DNA from: Lachnospiraceae bacterium 3-1
GTDB taxonomy: Bacteria > Bacillota > Clostridia > Lachnospirales > Lachnospiraceae
Length of the DNA stretch: 64,000 nt
Direction of reading: 5' to 3'
Assembly (NCBI GenBank): GCA_000403255.2
Contig: KE159596.1
Span: 1 to 64,000, forward strand
The position numbers and the translations under genes were made by a program. Positions 32,987-42,476 of this stretch are shown one piece after another. The notes below the pieces were generated by a model, which made no database searches, was not told the origin of the DNA, and worked only from the letters and a program-made list of their open reading frames with translations. Position 1 is the stretch's first letter; each line of letters begins with the position of its first letter.

Positions 32987-33877
32987 TCAATAAAATGTCT
33001 TTACAAGGCTTCCAATTACCAAATCCCAACCATCTGCAAGTACAAAGAGCAATACTTTAAACGGCATAGAAATTGTCGTAGGCGGCAACATCATCATACC
33101 CATAGACATAAGTACCGAAGCAACCACCATGTCAATGACAATAAATGGGATATAGATTAGAAAACCGATAATAAATGCCGTCCGAAGTTCACTGATAATA
33201 AAACTTGGAATTACCACATTCATGGGAATCGGCTCTAAAGTCTCTGGCTCACTTAAATCCATACCCGTCATATCAATCTCCGCAATATCACAAAAAAGCT
33301 TCAGGTCTTTTCTCTGCATCTCTTTGTACATAAACCTTCGGATGGGAACCTCCATCCGTTCCAATGCCTCTTCCTGATCAATTTCATTCGCTTCCAAAGG
33401 CTGAATCGCTGTCTCATTAATTTCAGAAAATACAGGATTCATAATAAACAGCGTTAAAAACAATGCCAGGCCAACCATCACCTGGTTGGGAGGAACCGTC
33501 TGTGTTCCCACAGCAGTTCTGACGAAATGCAGTACCACAATAATCCTTGTAAAGGACGTAAGCATAATCAAAATCGATGGCGCCAAAGAAATTACTGTAA
33601 GCGCCAAAAGCATTCTGATATTTCCAGACAAATTTCCTTCTTCATTATTCCAACTAAAGTACATGCCATTGGTTGTTCCGCGATTTGCTGTCTGTGTATT
33701 GGGCGGATCTAACTCACCAATTTCCTGTCTGGTATTATCATTCAACTGCTGATTGTCATTCTGGGCAGCTCCAGTTGCATACACACTTTGTCCGAAACAC
33801 AAAAACAGTGCAAAAAGCAATGTTACTGTTCCCAAAACAAAGGAAATTTCACAACATCTTCTTTTCAGCTTTCTCAT
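32987..33877 (-). CDS. fliP: flagellar export gate protein FliP
   Basis: A 296-residue FliP with an N-terminal signal-like helix (FVLGTVTLLFALFLCFGQSV), then ISLAPSILIMLTSFTRIIVV, RTAVGTQTVPPNQVMVGLAL and a C-terminal GMMMLPPTTISMPFKVLLFV. It starts after AGGAAAGGGTT. It is longer than the core family by the Asn/Gln-rich segment after the signal helix, common in Gram-positives. Confidence 0.96.
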   Translation of the reverse strand: MRKLKRRCCEISFVLGTVTLLFALFLCFGQSVYATGAAQNDNQQLNDNTRQEIGELDPPNTQTANRGTTNGMYFSWNNEEGNLSGNIRMLLALTVISLAPSILIMLTSFTRIIVVLHFVRTAVGTQTVPPNQVMVGLALFLTLFIMNPVFSEINETAIQPLEANEIDQEEALERMEVPIRRFMYKEMQRKDLKLFCDIAEIDMTGMDLSEPETLEPIPMNVVIPSFIISELRTAFIIGFLIYIPFIVIDMVVASVLMSMGMMMLPPTTISMPFKVLLFVLADGWDLVIGSLVKTFY

Positions 33878-33886
33878 AACCCTTTC

Positions 33887-34282
33887 CTACTTCCTGGGAA
33901 TTTTCTTCTTCAAGTTATTCAATATTTCCTGAAAACTTTCATTTGCATTGACAATCTTTCTACCTCCCATATTCTTTTCTTCCTGAGAAGGCATCCATGT
34001 CAACTGTTCTTCTGTCAGCTCCGTTAAGATATTCATTGTATCTTTACATATGGAAACAGCCAGATACTTTTTTCCAATTTGAATAATCTGGATAAACTTA
34101 TTATTGCTTACCCGAAATGTTTCTATCACTCGTATATTCTTGTCTGCCATAATTCCTTGTTGGTATCCTGCAATCCATTTTGTAACCAGATACGTAAGTA
34201 CCAGCACCACCAGAAATACCAACAATATGCCAATCAATTGGAAAAAACTCTCCCATCCTGAGGAAATTTCCAGTAAAACCAT
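33887..34282 (-). CDS. fliO: flagellar biosynthesis protein FliO
   Basis: A 131-residue protein with one membrane helix (FFQLIGILLVFLVVLVLTYL) and a cytoplasmic domain (NIRVIETFRVSNNKFIQIIQ, IGKKYLAVSI) typical of FliO, which helps assemble FliP. The ATG at 34282 starts 1 bp after the cheY stop; a TTG three codons earlier is an alternative. Position before fliP supports the call. Confidence 0.85.
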   Translation of the reverse strand: MVLLEISSGWESFFQLIGILLVFLVVLVLTYLVTKWIAGYQQGIMADKNIRVIETFRVSNNKFIQIIQIGKKYLAVSICKDTMNILTELTEEQLTWMPSQEEKNMGGRKIVNANESFQEILNNLKKKIPRK

Positions 34283-34283
34283 A

Positions 34284-34646
34284 TTATCCAACTACTTTTT
34301 TCACTGCTTCTAAAACACGCTCTGCTTGGAAGGGCTTTACGATAAAATCTTTTGCTCCAGACTGAATCGCTTCAATAACCATTGCCTGCTGACCCATTGC
34401 AGAACACATAATAATACATGCAGACGGATCTGCAGCTCTAATCTGTTTCAAAGCCTGGATTCCATCCATCTCTGGCATAGTGATATCCATTAATACCAAA
34501 TCTGGTTTTGTTTCATTGTACTTTTCTACTGCCTTTAAGCCATTCTCTGCTTCTCCAGCAATGTTGTAGCCATTCTTCGTAAGAATGTCCTTAATCATCA
34601 TTCGCATAAATGCTGCATCATCACAAATTAAAATATTTTTTGCCAT
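34284..34646 (-). CDS. cheY: chemotaxis response regulator CheY
   Basis: A 120-residue single receiver domain: acidic pocket CDDAAFMR, phospho-acceptor Asp54 in LVLMDITMPEMDG, Thr/Ser switch in IIMCSAMGQQ and Lys in GAKDFIVKPF. AAGGAGAAAAAGAC precedes the ATG. Phosphorylated by CheA, it binds FliM and FliY, encoded just upstream. Confidence 0.95.
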   Translation of the reverse strand: MAKNILICDDAAFMRMMIKDILTKNGYNIAGEAENGLKAVEKYNETKPDLVLMDITMPEMDGIQALKQIRAADPSACIIMCSAMGQQAMVIEAIQSGAKDFIVKPFQAERVLEAVKKVVG

Positions 34647-34682
34647 GTCTTTTTCTCCTTGAAATTACTTTTAATTATTTTA

Positions 34683-35882
34683 TTAGTTATTTATAATCTC
34701 GGTAATACGTACACCAAAACTTTCTTCCATTACTACTACTTCACCTTTGGCAACATATTTACCATTAACTAACACATCAATAGGCTCCCCAGCAATCTTG
34801 TTCAACTCAATAATTGTACCTGGCGCAAATTCCAAAATATCATGAATTGACTTGCTGGTTCTACCAAGTTCCACGGTAACATCCAATGGGACATCCATAA
34901 TTAATCCAATATTTTCCTGTTGTGTAATCGGATTAAAATCCCCAGCAAAAGGTTGGAATTGAGCTGGCTGTACATTCACTGGCTGCTGCGCATACATCTG
35001 AGACATATCTCCCATTGGCATTCCCATCATCGGCTGCCCCATCATTTGCTGCCCCATCATTTGCTGTCCCATCATCGGCTGCCCCATCATTTGCTGTCCT
35101 GGCATTGCCTGGGGCTGTGGCTGAGGCATTGCCTGGGGTGCAGGCGCTGCTTGTGGCTGAGACGCTGGCGCTGGCTCTGGCGCAGAAGGGGTAGTATCTG
35201 CCTCCATATTCTGTGCTACACCAGAACACATCTCTTTTGCAAAAGAGAACGGATACAATTGCATAATCTCACTATTTACCAGGTCACCAATTTCCATTTT
35301 AAAAGAAATTTTCACAAACCTGCTAGCCAGAAATTCATCAATCTCTTCTCCATTTAAGGTGTCTTTCAAATCCACTAAATCAGCTGATGGCGGACTAATA
35401 TCAATCATCTTATTTAACATCGATGACAAAGATGTTGCAGCGCTTCCCATCATCTGGTTCATAGCTTCACTGATTGCACTTAAATGCAATTCTCCAAGTT
35501 CACCTTCCAGATTTGTACCATCACCACCCATCATCAAATCTGTGATAATCTTAACATCATGTTCTTTTAAAACCAAAAGATTGCTTCCATCCAAACCTAC
35601 CGTATAAGCAATCCTAATGAATACACAAGGACGCTCATAAGCGTCTACAATATCATCCCAAGTAGCAAAAGTAACCACTGGTGTAGAAATATCTACTTTT
35701 CTGTTTACAAGAGAAAATAAGGTGGTAGCTGCCGTTCCCATACTGATATTGGAAATCTCGCCTATCGCATCAATTTCTTCTGCTGTCAACTGCTCAAGAC
35801 CTTCTGCTTCGGCGACTGCTTCCATACTGGTATCATCATTCAACAGAGCGCTAATTTCCTCTTGTGATAAAACTCCATCCAT
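34683..35882 (-). CDS. fliY: flagellar motor switch phosphatase FliY (FliN domain)
   Basis: A 399-residue C-ring protein. It begins with a CheY-P binding peptide (MDGVLSQEEISALL). Two CheC-like phosphatase motifs follow (EEIDAIGEISNISMGTAATT and LHLSAISEAMNQMMGSAATS). A Met/Gln/Pro/Gly-rich linker (about residues 225-300) contains five 15-bp coding repeats, and a C-terminal SpoA/FliN domain ends the protein (LDVTVELGRTSKSIHDILEF). It combines switch and CheY-P dephosphorylation roles, as in Bacillus. It lies 4 bp from fliM. Confidence 0.95.
   Translation of the reverse strand: MDGVLSQEEISALLNDDTSMEAVAEAEGLEQLTAEEIDAIGEISNISMGTAATTLFSLVNRKVDISTPVVTFATWDDIVDAYERPCVFIRIAYTVGLDGSNLLVLKEHDVKIITDLMMGGDGTNLEGELGELHLSAISEAMNQMMGSAATSLSSMLNKMIDISPPSADLVDLKDTLNGEEIDEFLASRFVKISFKMEIGDLVNSEIMQLYPFSFAKEMCSGVAQNMEADTTPSAPEPAPASQPQAAPAPQAMPQPQPQAMPGQQMMGQPMMGQQMMGQQMMGQPMMGMPMGDMSQMYAQQPVNVQPAQFQPFAGDFNPITQQENIGLIMDVPLDVTVELGRTSKSIHDILEFAPGTIIELNKIAGEPIDVLVNGKYVAKGEVVVMEESFGVRITEIINN
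35023..35097 (-). repeat. five tandem 15-bp repeats inside fliY
   Basis: Plus-strand units CCCATCATYKGCTGY at 35023, 35038, 35053, 35068 and 35083 follow each other without gaps. Each encodes Q-(Q/P)-M-M-G-type pentapeptides in the linker between phosphatase and FliN domains. Unit length is a multiple of three, so copy-number change keeps the frame. Confidence 0.9.
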
Positions 35883-35886
35883 AATC

Positions 35887-36867
35887 TCATTGCTCCTCTC
35901 TGACTACTGATGTAACTCTTACTGCATACTGTTCCCCAGACGCACCAGGCAAAGCAGTAAATTTTTTAATATTTCCAACATATATATCCAATTCATCTTC
36001 TACTTTTCTGTCCAAACGGATAATATCTCCGATCTGAAGATTTATAAAATCATTGACAGAAATAACGCTTTGACCTAAAACTGCTTTCACAGGCATTGGA
36101 GCCTTATTAATGATCGATTCAATCACTTCCGTATACTCTTGATCTCCGCGCGCCTGCATGGTAGAAAACCAATATTTGGTGTTTAATTTATCCATAACAT
36201 CTTCCAATGTTATGTAAGGAAGACAAATATTCATCAATCCTTCCACATCACCAATTTTCATGTTAATTGTAATAATTGCAATCATCTCACTGGGAGAAAT
36301 AAACTGCGCAAACTGCGAATTTGTCTCAATACGCTCCAATCTTGGATGTATCTCCGAAACATTTTCCCACGGTTCTCTGAGAAGATTGATACACACATTC
36401 ATAATACGCTCAATAATCAAAAGCTCAATCTCGGAAAAATCCCTAGTACGCTCTAAAGGCACTCCCATACCCCCCAGCATACGGTCTACCATGGCATAAC
36501 CCAAATTAGATGCTAAATCTATAATAATACTACCTGGCATCGGCGCAAAGTTGACAATTCCTAAAAGCACCGGGTTAGACATAGAATTGGAAAATTCTGA
36601 ATATGTAACTGCCTCTGAGTTCATTACTTCTACTTGTATCGTCTTTCTCAAATAGGCTGGAAGATTCGTAGATAACAGTCTGCCATAATGTTCAAATATA
36701 ATCTCCATTGTCCTGAGATGTTCTTTCGAAAATTTCGCTGGCCTTGCAAAATCATAATCTTTTACCTGTTTTTCTCCAGAATCCTTAATCTCATCTGCGT
36801 CTAATTCTCCATTGCTCAAAGCGCTCAGCAGACTGTCTATCTCATTTTGCGATAAGACCTCGCCCAT
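35887..36867 (-). CDS. fliM: flagellar motor switch protein FliM
   Basis: A 326-residue FliM with the N-terminal CheY-P binding peptide (GEVLSQNEIDSLLSAL), the middle domain (RLLSTNLPAYLRKTIQVEVM, LLGIVNFAPMPGSIIIDL, YAMVDRMLGG) and a C-terminal SpoA domain. ATG 36867 is preferred over the GTG two codons upstream because GGTGG lies 9 nt before it. Confidence 0.96.
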   Translation of the reverse strand: MGEVLSQNEIDSLLSALSNGELDADEIKDSGEKQVKDYDFARPAKFSKEHLRTMEIIFEHYGRLLSTNLPAYLRKTIQVEVMNSEAVTYSEFSNSMSNPVLLGIVNFAPMPGSIIIDLASNLGYAMVDRMLGGMGVPLERTRDFSEIELLIIERIMNVCINLLREPWENVSEIHPRLERIETNSQFAQFISPSEMIAIITINMKIGDVEGLMNICLPYITLEDVMDKLNTKYWFSTMQARGDQEYTEVIESIINKAPMPVKAVLGQSVISVNDFINLQIGDIIRLDRKVEDELDIYVGNIKKFTALPGASGEQYAVRVTSVVREEQ

Positions 36868-36922
36868 TTTCACTCACCACCTGACGTCTATCCTGTATTT
36901 TTATTTCTATCCCACAAATCCC

Positions 36923-37444
36923 CTATTCATAATTATAGGTTGGAAATGCTACGCTTACAATAAAATCAGAATCAAACATCCTGCGAAGACGGGACAATAT
37001 CTCATCTTGTGCTTTCGCCTGATCTGCTTTCATTTCGTCTATTGTATAACTAGTTACAACCTTATTTACGATATCCTTAATAATATCTTTTTTGGCAGTA
37101 ACTCCCTCTATTCCAAAGGTCTTATATCCATCACTCTTATTATCAACTGCAAGAGCCACGGAGATAACGGCATAGTGTCCTACTCCATCACCATTATCTT
37201 TCAGATTAATGGTCATGCTTGCACCATCATCAATTGCAATTGTTTCCAACCGCTCGATTGGAATATTAATGGAAGAATTATCTTTCCCTCCTTCCAGCTC
37301 CAAATCAATGGCCGAACATACCTTCGTAATCAATTGGTTTGCTTTCTTTGTCTGAGGCACAACGGAAATCATCAGGATTGCAGTTAAAACTAGATTCGCA
37401 ACTACCAGTGCCAGAATTAAAACACTCATTAAATTCTTTTTCAT
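36923..37444 (-). CDS. fliL: flagellar basal body-associated protein FliL
   Basis: A 173-residue protein with one N-terminal membrane helix (SVLILALVVANLVLTAILMI) and an extracytoplasmic domain ending in the FliL-like ILSRLRRMFDSDFIVSVAFP. It lies between motB and fliM, the usual place. It supports stator function at high load. Confidence 0.85.
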   Translation of the reverse strand: MKKNLMSVLILALVVANLVLTAILMISVVPQTKKANQLITKVCSAIDLELEGGKDNSSINIPIERLETIAIDDGASMTINLKDNGDGVGHYAVISVALAVDNKSDGYKTFGIEGVTAKKDIIKDIVNKVVTSYTIDEMKADQAKAQDEILSRLRRMFDSDFIVSVAFPTYNYE

Positions 37445-37459
37445 TGCTGTCTTTCCTTT

Positions 37460-38287
37460 CTAATTTGAATTATACGAATTGTATATTTTTATCTCTACCC
37501 TTCGGTTCCTTGCCCGTCCCTCAGGTGTTCCATTATCTGCCACAGGATTATATTCTCCACATCCAGTTGCATTAATCTTCCCTGCCTCCAATGTGGTCTT
37601 GGTTAATACATAATTCTTCACCGCAAATGCACGGAAGGCAGATAATACATCGTTATTTTCGAACTTTTCATTATTTATGGGAACATTGTCTGTATGCCCC
37701 TCTATATCAATCAAACTACTGTCGTAATTTTCTAAAATCAATGATAACTTATCTACTAACGGGAGTGCATCTTCCCTTATCTGAGACTGCCCAGAATCAA
37801 ACAGCAATGCACCATTCAATGTCAATCGTACAAACTGGGCATTGATATCCATTTCCACTTGATCGCCAATCCTTTGCTCTTCCAACATCTTTTCAATCTG
37901 TTCCGCCATTTCTTCAGATTCTTCTAATCCAGCCTCAGCCATTTCCTTTTTCAGAGCCTGTTCCGGATTATCTTCCTCTTCCTCATTGTCTTCCCCTTCT
38001 TCTTTGCTAGCAGAATTCGCAGCTTCCTTATAATATTGATCCAACAACTGAAGCTGATTCACCCCGGCTGCTACCATCTGCCCATCTCCGATGGAGGAAC
38101 CGCCCTGAGGCAGAATGCTGAAACTATGCTCTAAAGACTGCACCAAAGCCTCGAACTTATCAGCATCTACCGAAGACATTGAGAATAGAAGCACGAAAAA
38201 GCACAACAAAAGATTCATCAAATCCGCAAAGGTATTCATCCAATTGGCTGCGCCGCCTCCGCCATCTTTCTTTTTCTTCTTTGCCAC
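37460..38287 (-). CDS. motB: stator protein MotB
   Basis: A 275-residue MotB with one membrane helix (FADLMNLLLCFFVLLFSMSS) holding the ion-binding Asp22 and a C-terminal OmpA-like peptidoglycan-binding domain (LIDIEGHTDNVPINNEKFEN, GRARNRRVEIKIYN). A Glu-rich spacer (about 95-125) separates them. The GTG start shares one base with the motA stop (TAGTG). Confidence 0.95.
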   Translation of the reverse strand: MAKKKKKDGGGGAANWMNTFADLMNLLLCFFVLLFSMSSVDADKFEALVQSLEHSFSILPQGGSSIGDGQMVAAGVNQLQLLDQYYKEAANSASKEEGEDNEEEEDNPEQALKKEMAEAGLEESEEMAEQIEKMLEEQRIGDQVEMDINAQFVRLTLNGALLFDSGQSQIREDALPLVDKLSLILENYDSSLIDIEGHTDNVPINNEKFENNDVLSAFRAFAVKNYVLTKTTLEAGKINATGCGEYNPVADNGTPEGRARNRRVEIKIYNSYNSN

Positions 38288-39084
38288 TATTCTTCACCTC
38301 CGCCCTGTTCCGTCATGCTTGCACGCATCTTCGGAGACAGGAAGGATTTCAATTTTTCTTCAATTACACGGGGATTCTCGCCCGCCTGAATGGATAACAA
38401 TCCTTCCACTGTAATTTCCTTAATCCTGATTTCTTCATCATTATTTACTTTTAACTTTGCCGCTGTAGGGTTACAGAGCCAGTTTGCAATCAGTGAACCA
38501 TACAATGTGGTAACCAATGCCACCGACATGGAAGGTCCTACCGTTGACGGGTCATCCAGCTTTGCCAACATGTTGATCAAACCAATCAATGTACCAATCA
38601 TACCCCAGGCAGGCCCTAAGCCTTCCCAAGCCTTCCAAAATCCAATATTTACATTATGCCGCTCTTCCACGCTAATCAAATCCGCTTCCATAATTCCTCT
38701 TACCAGCTCCGGATCTGTTCCGTCCACAACAAGCATAACGCCCTTTTTCAAAAACTCATCCTCAATCCCATTCGCAGCTTCTTCCAATGCTAGAAGCCCT
38801 TCTTTTCTTGCTATGTTTGATAAATCAATAATATTCTTAATTACTTCGCTTACATCCGCTTTCGTTCCCTTAAATGTCAGAGTAATAGACTTAAGTCCAT
38901 TAATAAAATCCGGAAGTTTGTGAGATGCAAGCACACCAACCAAAGAACCTCCAATTGTGATGACTACCGAAGGCACATCCCAGAAGTCCCTGACAAGATT
39001 TCCACCACCAACAAGCACTCCAAACACAAACAACACAATTCCAAGTACAATTCCCAATATAGACGCTATATCCACTTTAGCCAC
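38287..39084 (-). CDS. motA: stator protein MotA
   Basis: A 265-residue MotA with four membrane helices, the large cytoplasmic loop and signatures VVDGTDPELVRGIMEADL, WGMIGTLIGLINMLAKLDDP and MSVALVTTLYGSLIANWLCN. The GTG start follows an AAGGGCAG site. It is immediately upstream of motB, together forming the torque-generating channel. Confidence 0.95.
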   Translation of the reverse strand: MAKVDIASILGIVLGIVLFVFGVLVGGGNLVRDFWDVPSVVITIGGSLVGVLASHKLPDFINGLKSITLTFKGTKADVSEVIKNIIDLSNIARKEGLLALEEAANGIEDEFLKKGVMLVVDGTDPELVRGIMEADLISVEERHNVNIGFWKAWEGLGPAWGMIGTLIGLINMLAKLDDPSTVGPSMSVALVTTLYGSLIANWLCNPTAAKLKVNNDEEIRIKEITVEGLLSIQAGENPRVIEEKLKSFLSPKMRASMTEQGGGEE

Positions 39085-39149
39085 CTGCCCTTTTCATCCA
39101 TGAAATATATTCTATCCGTAAATCCTGCTAATGGAACCATATTCCATAG

Positions 39150-39359
39150 CTATTCTTTTTCCAACCAGGGAAAACCTGTTGTCATAATTTCTCTCTTGTA
39201 TAATATTACTAAATTTTTTACTTCTTGTCTACTTTCTTTTACAATTAATTTCTTCCCAGTTACAAAAGAAAGGACAGTATCCGGTGTTTCTTCCACGCTT
39301 TCAATTAATTCTGCATTTACTAAGATCGTGGAACCATTCAATTTCGTAACTTCTATCAT
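39150..39359 (-). CDS. flbD: FlbD family flagellar protein
   Basis: A 69-residue protein: MIEVTKLNGSTILVNAELIE, SVEETPDTVLSFVTGKKLIV and RQEVKNLVILYKREI, matching the small FlbD proteins found between flgE and motA in Gram-positive fla operons. ATG 39359 follows GAGG by 9 nt. Its exact role is not established. Confidence 0.9.
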   Translation of the reverse strand: MIEVTKLNGSTILVNAELIESVEETPDTVLSFVTGKKLIVKESRQEVKNLVILYKREIMTTGFPWLEKE

Positions 39360-39432
39360 GGTATCTAACCTCACAGTTATGTATCTATTGGGGAACTATG
39401 AAACACAGTCCCCCAATATGTATCATAATTCA

Positions 39433-41100
39433 TTAACGTTTCAGGTTAACCAGCTCTTCTAATAATGTGTCAGAAGTTGTGATAATCCTGGAGTTGGCCT
39501 GGAAACCTCTCTGAGTGGTAATCATTTCAGTAAACTCTGTGGAAAGGTCTACATTGGACATTTCCAGAACGCCGCTGGACATCTTGCCGCCATCTGCGGT
39601 AATATCCTGGCCAATTCCATCAAATTCTCCAGAGTTCAAAGTAGTTCTGTAGCAGTTGTCTCCCAATTTCTCCAAACCAGAGGGATTCGCAAATACTGCT
39701 ACTGCAATCTGTCCCAATAAAGCTGTGTTACCATTATCATAGGAACCAAAAATTTTTCCGTCTTCCTGCACCTGCAGCCCGGTAAGAGCTCCAAGCTTTC
39801 GACCAGTTCCATTAATCTTCTGCTCATCGCCTTTGAGCAAATCCAATGTACAGTTATTTCCATTCTCATAACAGGTTGACTTGCTAAAGTCCATGCTAAT
39901 ATTCTGGAACTCAGTACCTATATTGGATAGGTTGAAGCCTACGCTACTTCCATTCTGATTATCCAAGGTTCCAATGAAATTAAAGGTTCCTGGGTTTAAT
40001 CCATCTTCATTGTAATCCAAAATATAACCTGTAACTGTATCCTCATAAGTAAACACTGCAGAATTTCCCTGCTGGGTGATACCGTCTCTTCCAGTGAAGG
40101 AGTCCAGCGCAGCGCCTGTGATACCAAACACATCTGTGACAGAATAGGAAGTTGCTCCATCATCACTTACGTATCTCTTGGTACCATTCTGGTCCTCAAA
40201 TCTTAATTCCTTACCTGTTGTCTTATCACGAATATTGCCGCTTGCCAGGTATTCAAAGTTCGGATCCATCTTATAGTTTCTCTCAACTCTAGTGCCCTGA
40301 GCTCCAAAAAGATTTGCTTTTGCAGCATCTAAACGTTCCTCATTCGTAGCAAAATTACCTGTGAGACTTGCTGCATAATCATTCAGAACAGAACGCCCAG
40401 TAGAATCTGTAATATCTGTCAGCTCCACTGTATAACTCTTTTCATCCTGATTAATGGTCTTTACTGCGAACTTAGCATTATAATTATAGCCTAGTCCATC
40501 GTAAAAGTTCAGGCTTAGAATATATCCACTGTCTGAATTTACCTGCTTATTGTTGATATCCAAAACACCACTACAGGTTGCCATTGTTGTTGCCTCTGGC
40601 GGTGAGGTCTGGTTTGCCTCATTCATGATATTCAATACGGAAACGGTATCTTTCCTGATATCACCTGTCTGTGGGTCTACCTGCCAACCCATAACATTGT
40701 AACCATTTGCTTTTGTTGCAAGGTTTCCTGCACCGTCAATATAAAAAGCGCCTGCCTTCGTGAACAGATTCTCTGTACCATTGTTTACAATAAAGAAACT
40801 GTCTCCAGTAATTCTCAAATCCCAGCCGTCTCCAGTGGTCTGTGTTGCACCTGGAGAGGTAATATTGATTGATGTGGAACCAGTGGTAACACCAAGACCA
40901 ATCTGCTTGGCATTGACACCACCTTTGTTGGCAGTTGCTCCAGATGCACCAGACATATTCTGATACATAATTTCACTAAATGCAGTACTGGATGACTTGA
41001 ATGCAACCGTATTTACGTTTGCAATATTATTACCAATTACGTCCATCTTTGTCTGGTGTGTTTTCAATCCTGACACGCCAGAATACAATGCTCTCATCAT
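39433..41100 (-). CDS. flgE: flagellar hook protein FlgE
   Basis: A 555-residue hook subunit. The N-terminal export/assembly helix reads MMRALYSGVSGLKTHQTKMD with VIGNNIANVNTVAFKSS, and the C-terminus reads LSTEFTEMITTQRGFQANSR with IITTSDTLLEELVNLKR. The central surface region is long and variable. AGGAGG lies 10 nt before the first ATG. It follows the hook-capping protein FlgD. Confidence 0.95.
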   Translation of the reverse strand: MMRALYSGVSGLKTHQTKMDVIGNNIANVNTVAFKSSSTAFSEIMYQNMSGASGATANKGGVNAKQIGLGVTTGSTSINITSPGATQTTGDGWDLRITGDSFFIVNNGTENLFTKAGAFYIDGAGNLATKANGYNVMGWQVDPQTGDIRKDTVSVLNIMNEANQTSPPEATTMATCSGVLDINNKQVNSDSGYILSLNFYDGLGYNYNAKFAVKTINQDEKSYTVELTDITDSTGRSVLNDYAASLTGNFATNEERLDAAKANLFGAQGTRVERNYKMDPNFEYLASGNIRDKTTGKELRFEDQNGTKRYVSDDGATSYSVTDVFGITGAALDSFTGRDGITQQGNSAVFTYEDTVTGYILDYNEDGLNPGTFNFIGTLDNQNGSSVGFNLSNIGTEFQNISMDFSKSTCYENGNNCTLDLLKGDEQKINGTGRKLGALTGLQVQEDGKIFGSYDNGNTALLGQIAVAVFANPSGLEKLGDNCYRTTLNSGEFDGIGQDITADGGKMSSGVLEMSNVDLSTEFTEMITTQRGFQANSRIITTSDTLLEELVNLKR

Positions 41101-41169
41101 AACGAAATGACCTCCTGATTCTTAACTTGGATACAACTATTTCGCTTTGCAAAATAACTGCTGCCGTAT

Positions 41170-41192
41170 GGCCCCTTCTGTCATTCGGGGGC
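41170..41192. repeat. GC-rich hairpin upstream of flgE
   Basis: GGCCCC (41170-41175) and GGGGCC (41187-41192) form a short GC stem in the 116-bp gap before flgE. It is unusually GC-rich for this region and has no U-run; possibly an RNA stabiliser at the head of the strongly needed flgE message. Confidence 0.5.
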
Positions 41193-41216
41193 CCTCTGCC
41201 TCCTCGCTAGGTCCGG

Positions 41217-41615
41217 CTAGATAATTACGGCTCCATCAATATTAGTGTATACATTTTCATCGGACTCTGTCTGATCCATTGCGGTTACCACTGTCTTATT
41301 TGGTACATTTACAATAAACGAATATGAGTCAACGATGACAAGGGATTCCTTCATTCCCTTCGCTTCTGCTTTTTCCGCCCCTGTTTCCAGACGTTCTTTC
41401 TGCTCCGTGGAAAGTTCTATATTCCTGCTCTTAAGACGCATGGAAGCATGTTTGGAAAACTTCAGTAAAGAACTTTCACTCACAGACTGCTTCTGCTTTA
41501 AAATATCGCCAAAGGACAATTCCCCTTCCATGGCGGCTGTGCCTTGGCTGTTTAACTTCAGATATTGATCTGTAATCTGTTCAATGGAAGAGAATTGATT
41601 TGAAATTTTATTCAT
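41217..41615 (-). CDS. TIGR02530-type flagellar operon protein
   Basis: A 132-residue protein with SSLLKFSKHASMRLKSRNIE, LSTEQKERLETGAEKAEAKG and SLVIVDSYSFIVNVPNKTVV, the conserved core of the small protein encoded between flgD and flgE in Gram-positive fla operons. GGAGAGATATT precedes the ATG. The sequence is helical at the start with a short beta hairpin at the end. Its role in hook assembly is inferred from place only. Confidence 0.85.
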   Translation of the reverse strand: MNKISNQFSSIEQITDQYLKLNSQGTAAMEGELSFGDILKQKQSVSESSLLKFSKHASMRLKSRNIELSTEQKERLETGAEKAEAKGMKESLVIVDSYSFIVNVPNKTVVTAMDQTESDENVYTNIDGAVII

Positions 41616-41679
41616 AATATCTCTCCGTTCTTAAGCTTCCCTGCTATCCTCTTTGATTCACTCTGAGGCGCCATCCCTG

Positions 41680-42438
41680 TTAATTGGTCGTTTCAGTTCC
41701 TTGTGTACCTCCACTTCCTTCTGTACTGTCACCAGCCTCGTCCTTATCACCGGCATCGTCTTTATCGCCAACATCGTCTTTGTCATCAGTAGGAGGACTC
41801 AGTTCATTCATCTTCGCCACCAATGCCTTAAACTTATTGTACGCATCCTTGCAATATTTTTCAATATATTTTTGCTGGTAAGCGGTAAGACTATTATAAG
41901 CGCCTATAATCGCCTGCAAATGCTCCTTATGTTCAATCGTCAAGTTTTTCGGATCTGGCATTTTTGCTATTTCTTTTTCAAAATCCTCTCCAATCAACGT
42001 TGCTTCCATGTATTCATCATCCACTATCGTATCAAGATCATCCATATTATACCAATCACCATCTATGGATAAATATATTTTATTTCCTTCCTTACGAACC
42101 TGTTCCACACTTCCAGATACATAATTCTTAATACCGTTAATCTCAACTCCCATAATTACGGTTTTTCCAACTAAGTTTGCGGCCTGTGAGGATTCCAAAG
42201 AAGCACGCATATTTTGCATTTCTTCCAAGGATGAAAAGGTTGCAAGCTGGGAAATATATTCTGTGTTGGAGGTAGGCTCCAAAGGATCCTGATACTTCAT
42301 CTGAGCCACTAAAAGCTGAAGAAAGGCTTCTTTTCCCAATGCACCGCCACTTCTCTCCTTCTTAGCTTCTTCTGCTTCTTTTGCAGGATCGTATCCATTT
42401 ACAATTTCTCCATCTTTTACTGGTACTGTAATTGCCAT
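41680..42438 (-). CDS. flgD: flagellar hook-capping protein FlgD
   Basis: A 252-residue FlgD. The conserved N-terminal part is GKEAFLQLLVAQMKYQDPLE with PTSNTEYISQLATFSSLEEM, followed by AANLVGKTVIMGVE. The C-terminal 40 residues are Asp/Gly-rich with a repeated D-D-x-G-D-K-D unit (DDVGDKDDAGDKDEAGDST). AAAGGAGAATCCT precedes the ATG. Confidence 0.92.
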   Translation of the reverse strand: MAITVPVKDGEIVNGYDPAKEAEEAKKERSGGALGKEAFLQLLVAQMKYQDPLEPTSNTEYISQLATFSSLEEMQNMRASLESSQAANLVGKTVIMGVEINGIKNYVSGSVEQVRKEGNKIYLSIDGDWYNMDDLDTIVDDEYMEATLIGEDFEKEIAKMPDPKNLTIEHKEHLQAIIGAYNSLTAYQQKYIEKYCKDAYNKFKALVAKMNELSPPTDDKDDVGDKDDAGDKDEAGDSTEGSGGTQGTETTN

Positions 42439-42476
42439 AGGATTCTCCTTTCTAACATAATTGTCTTATGCATATT

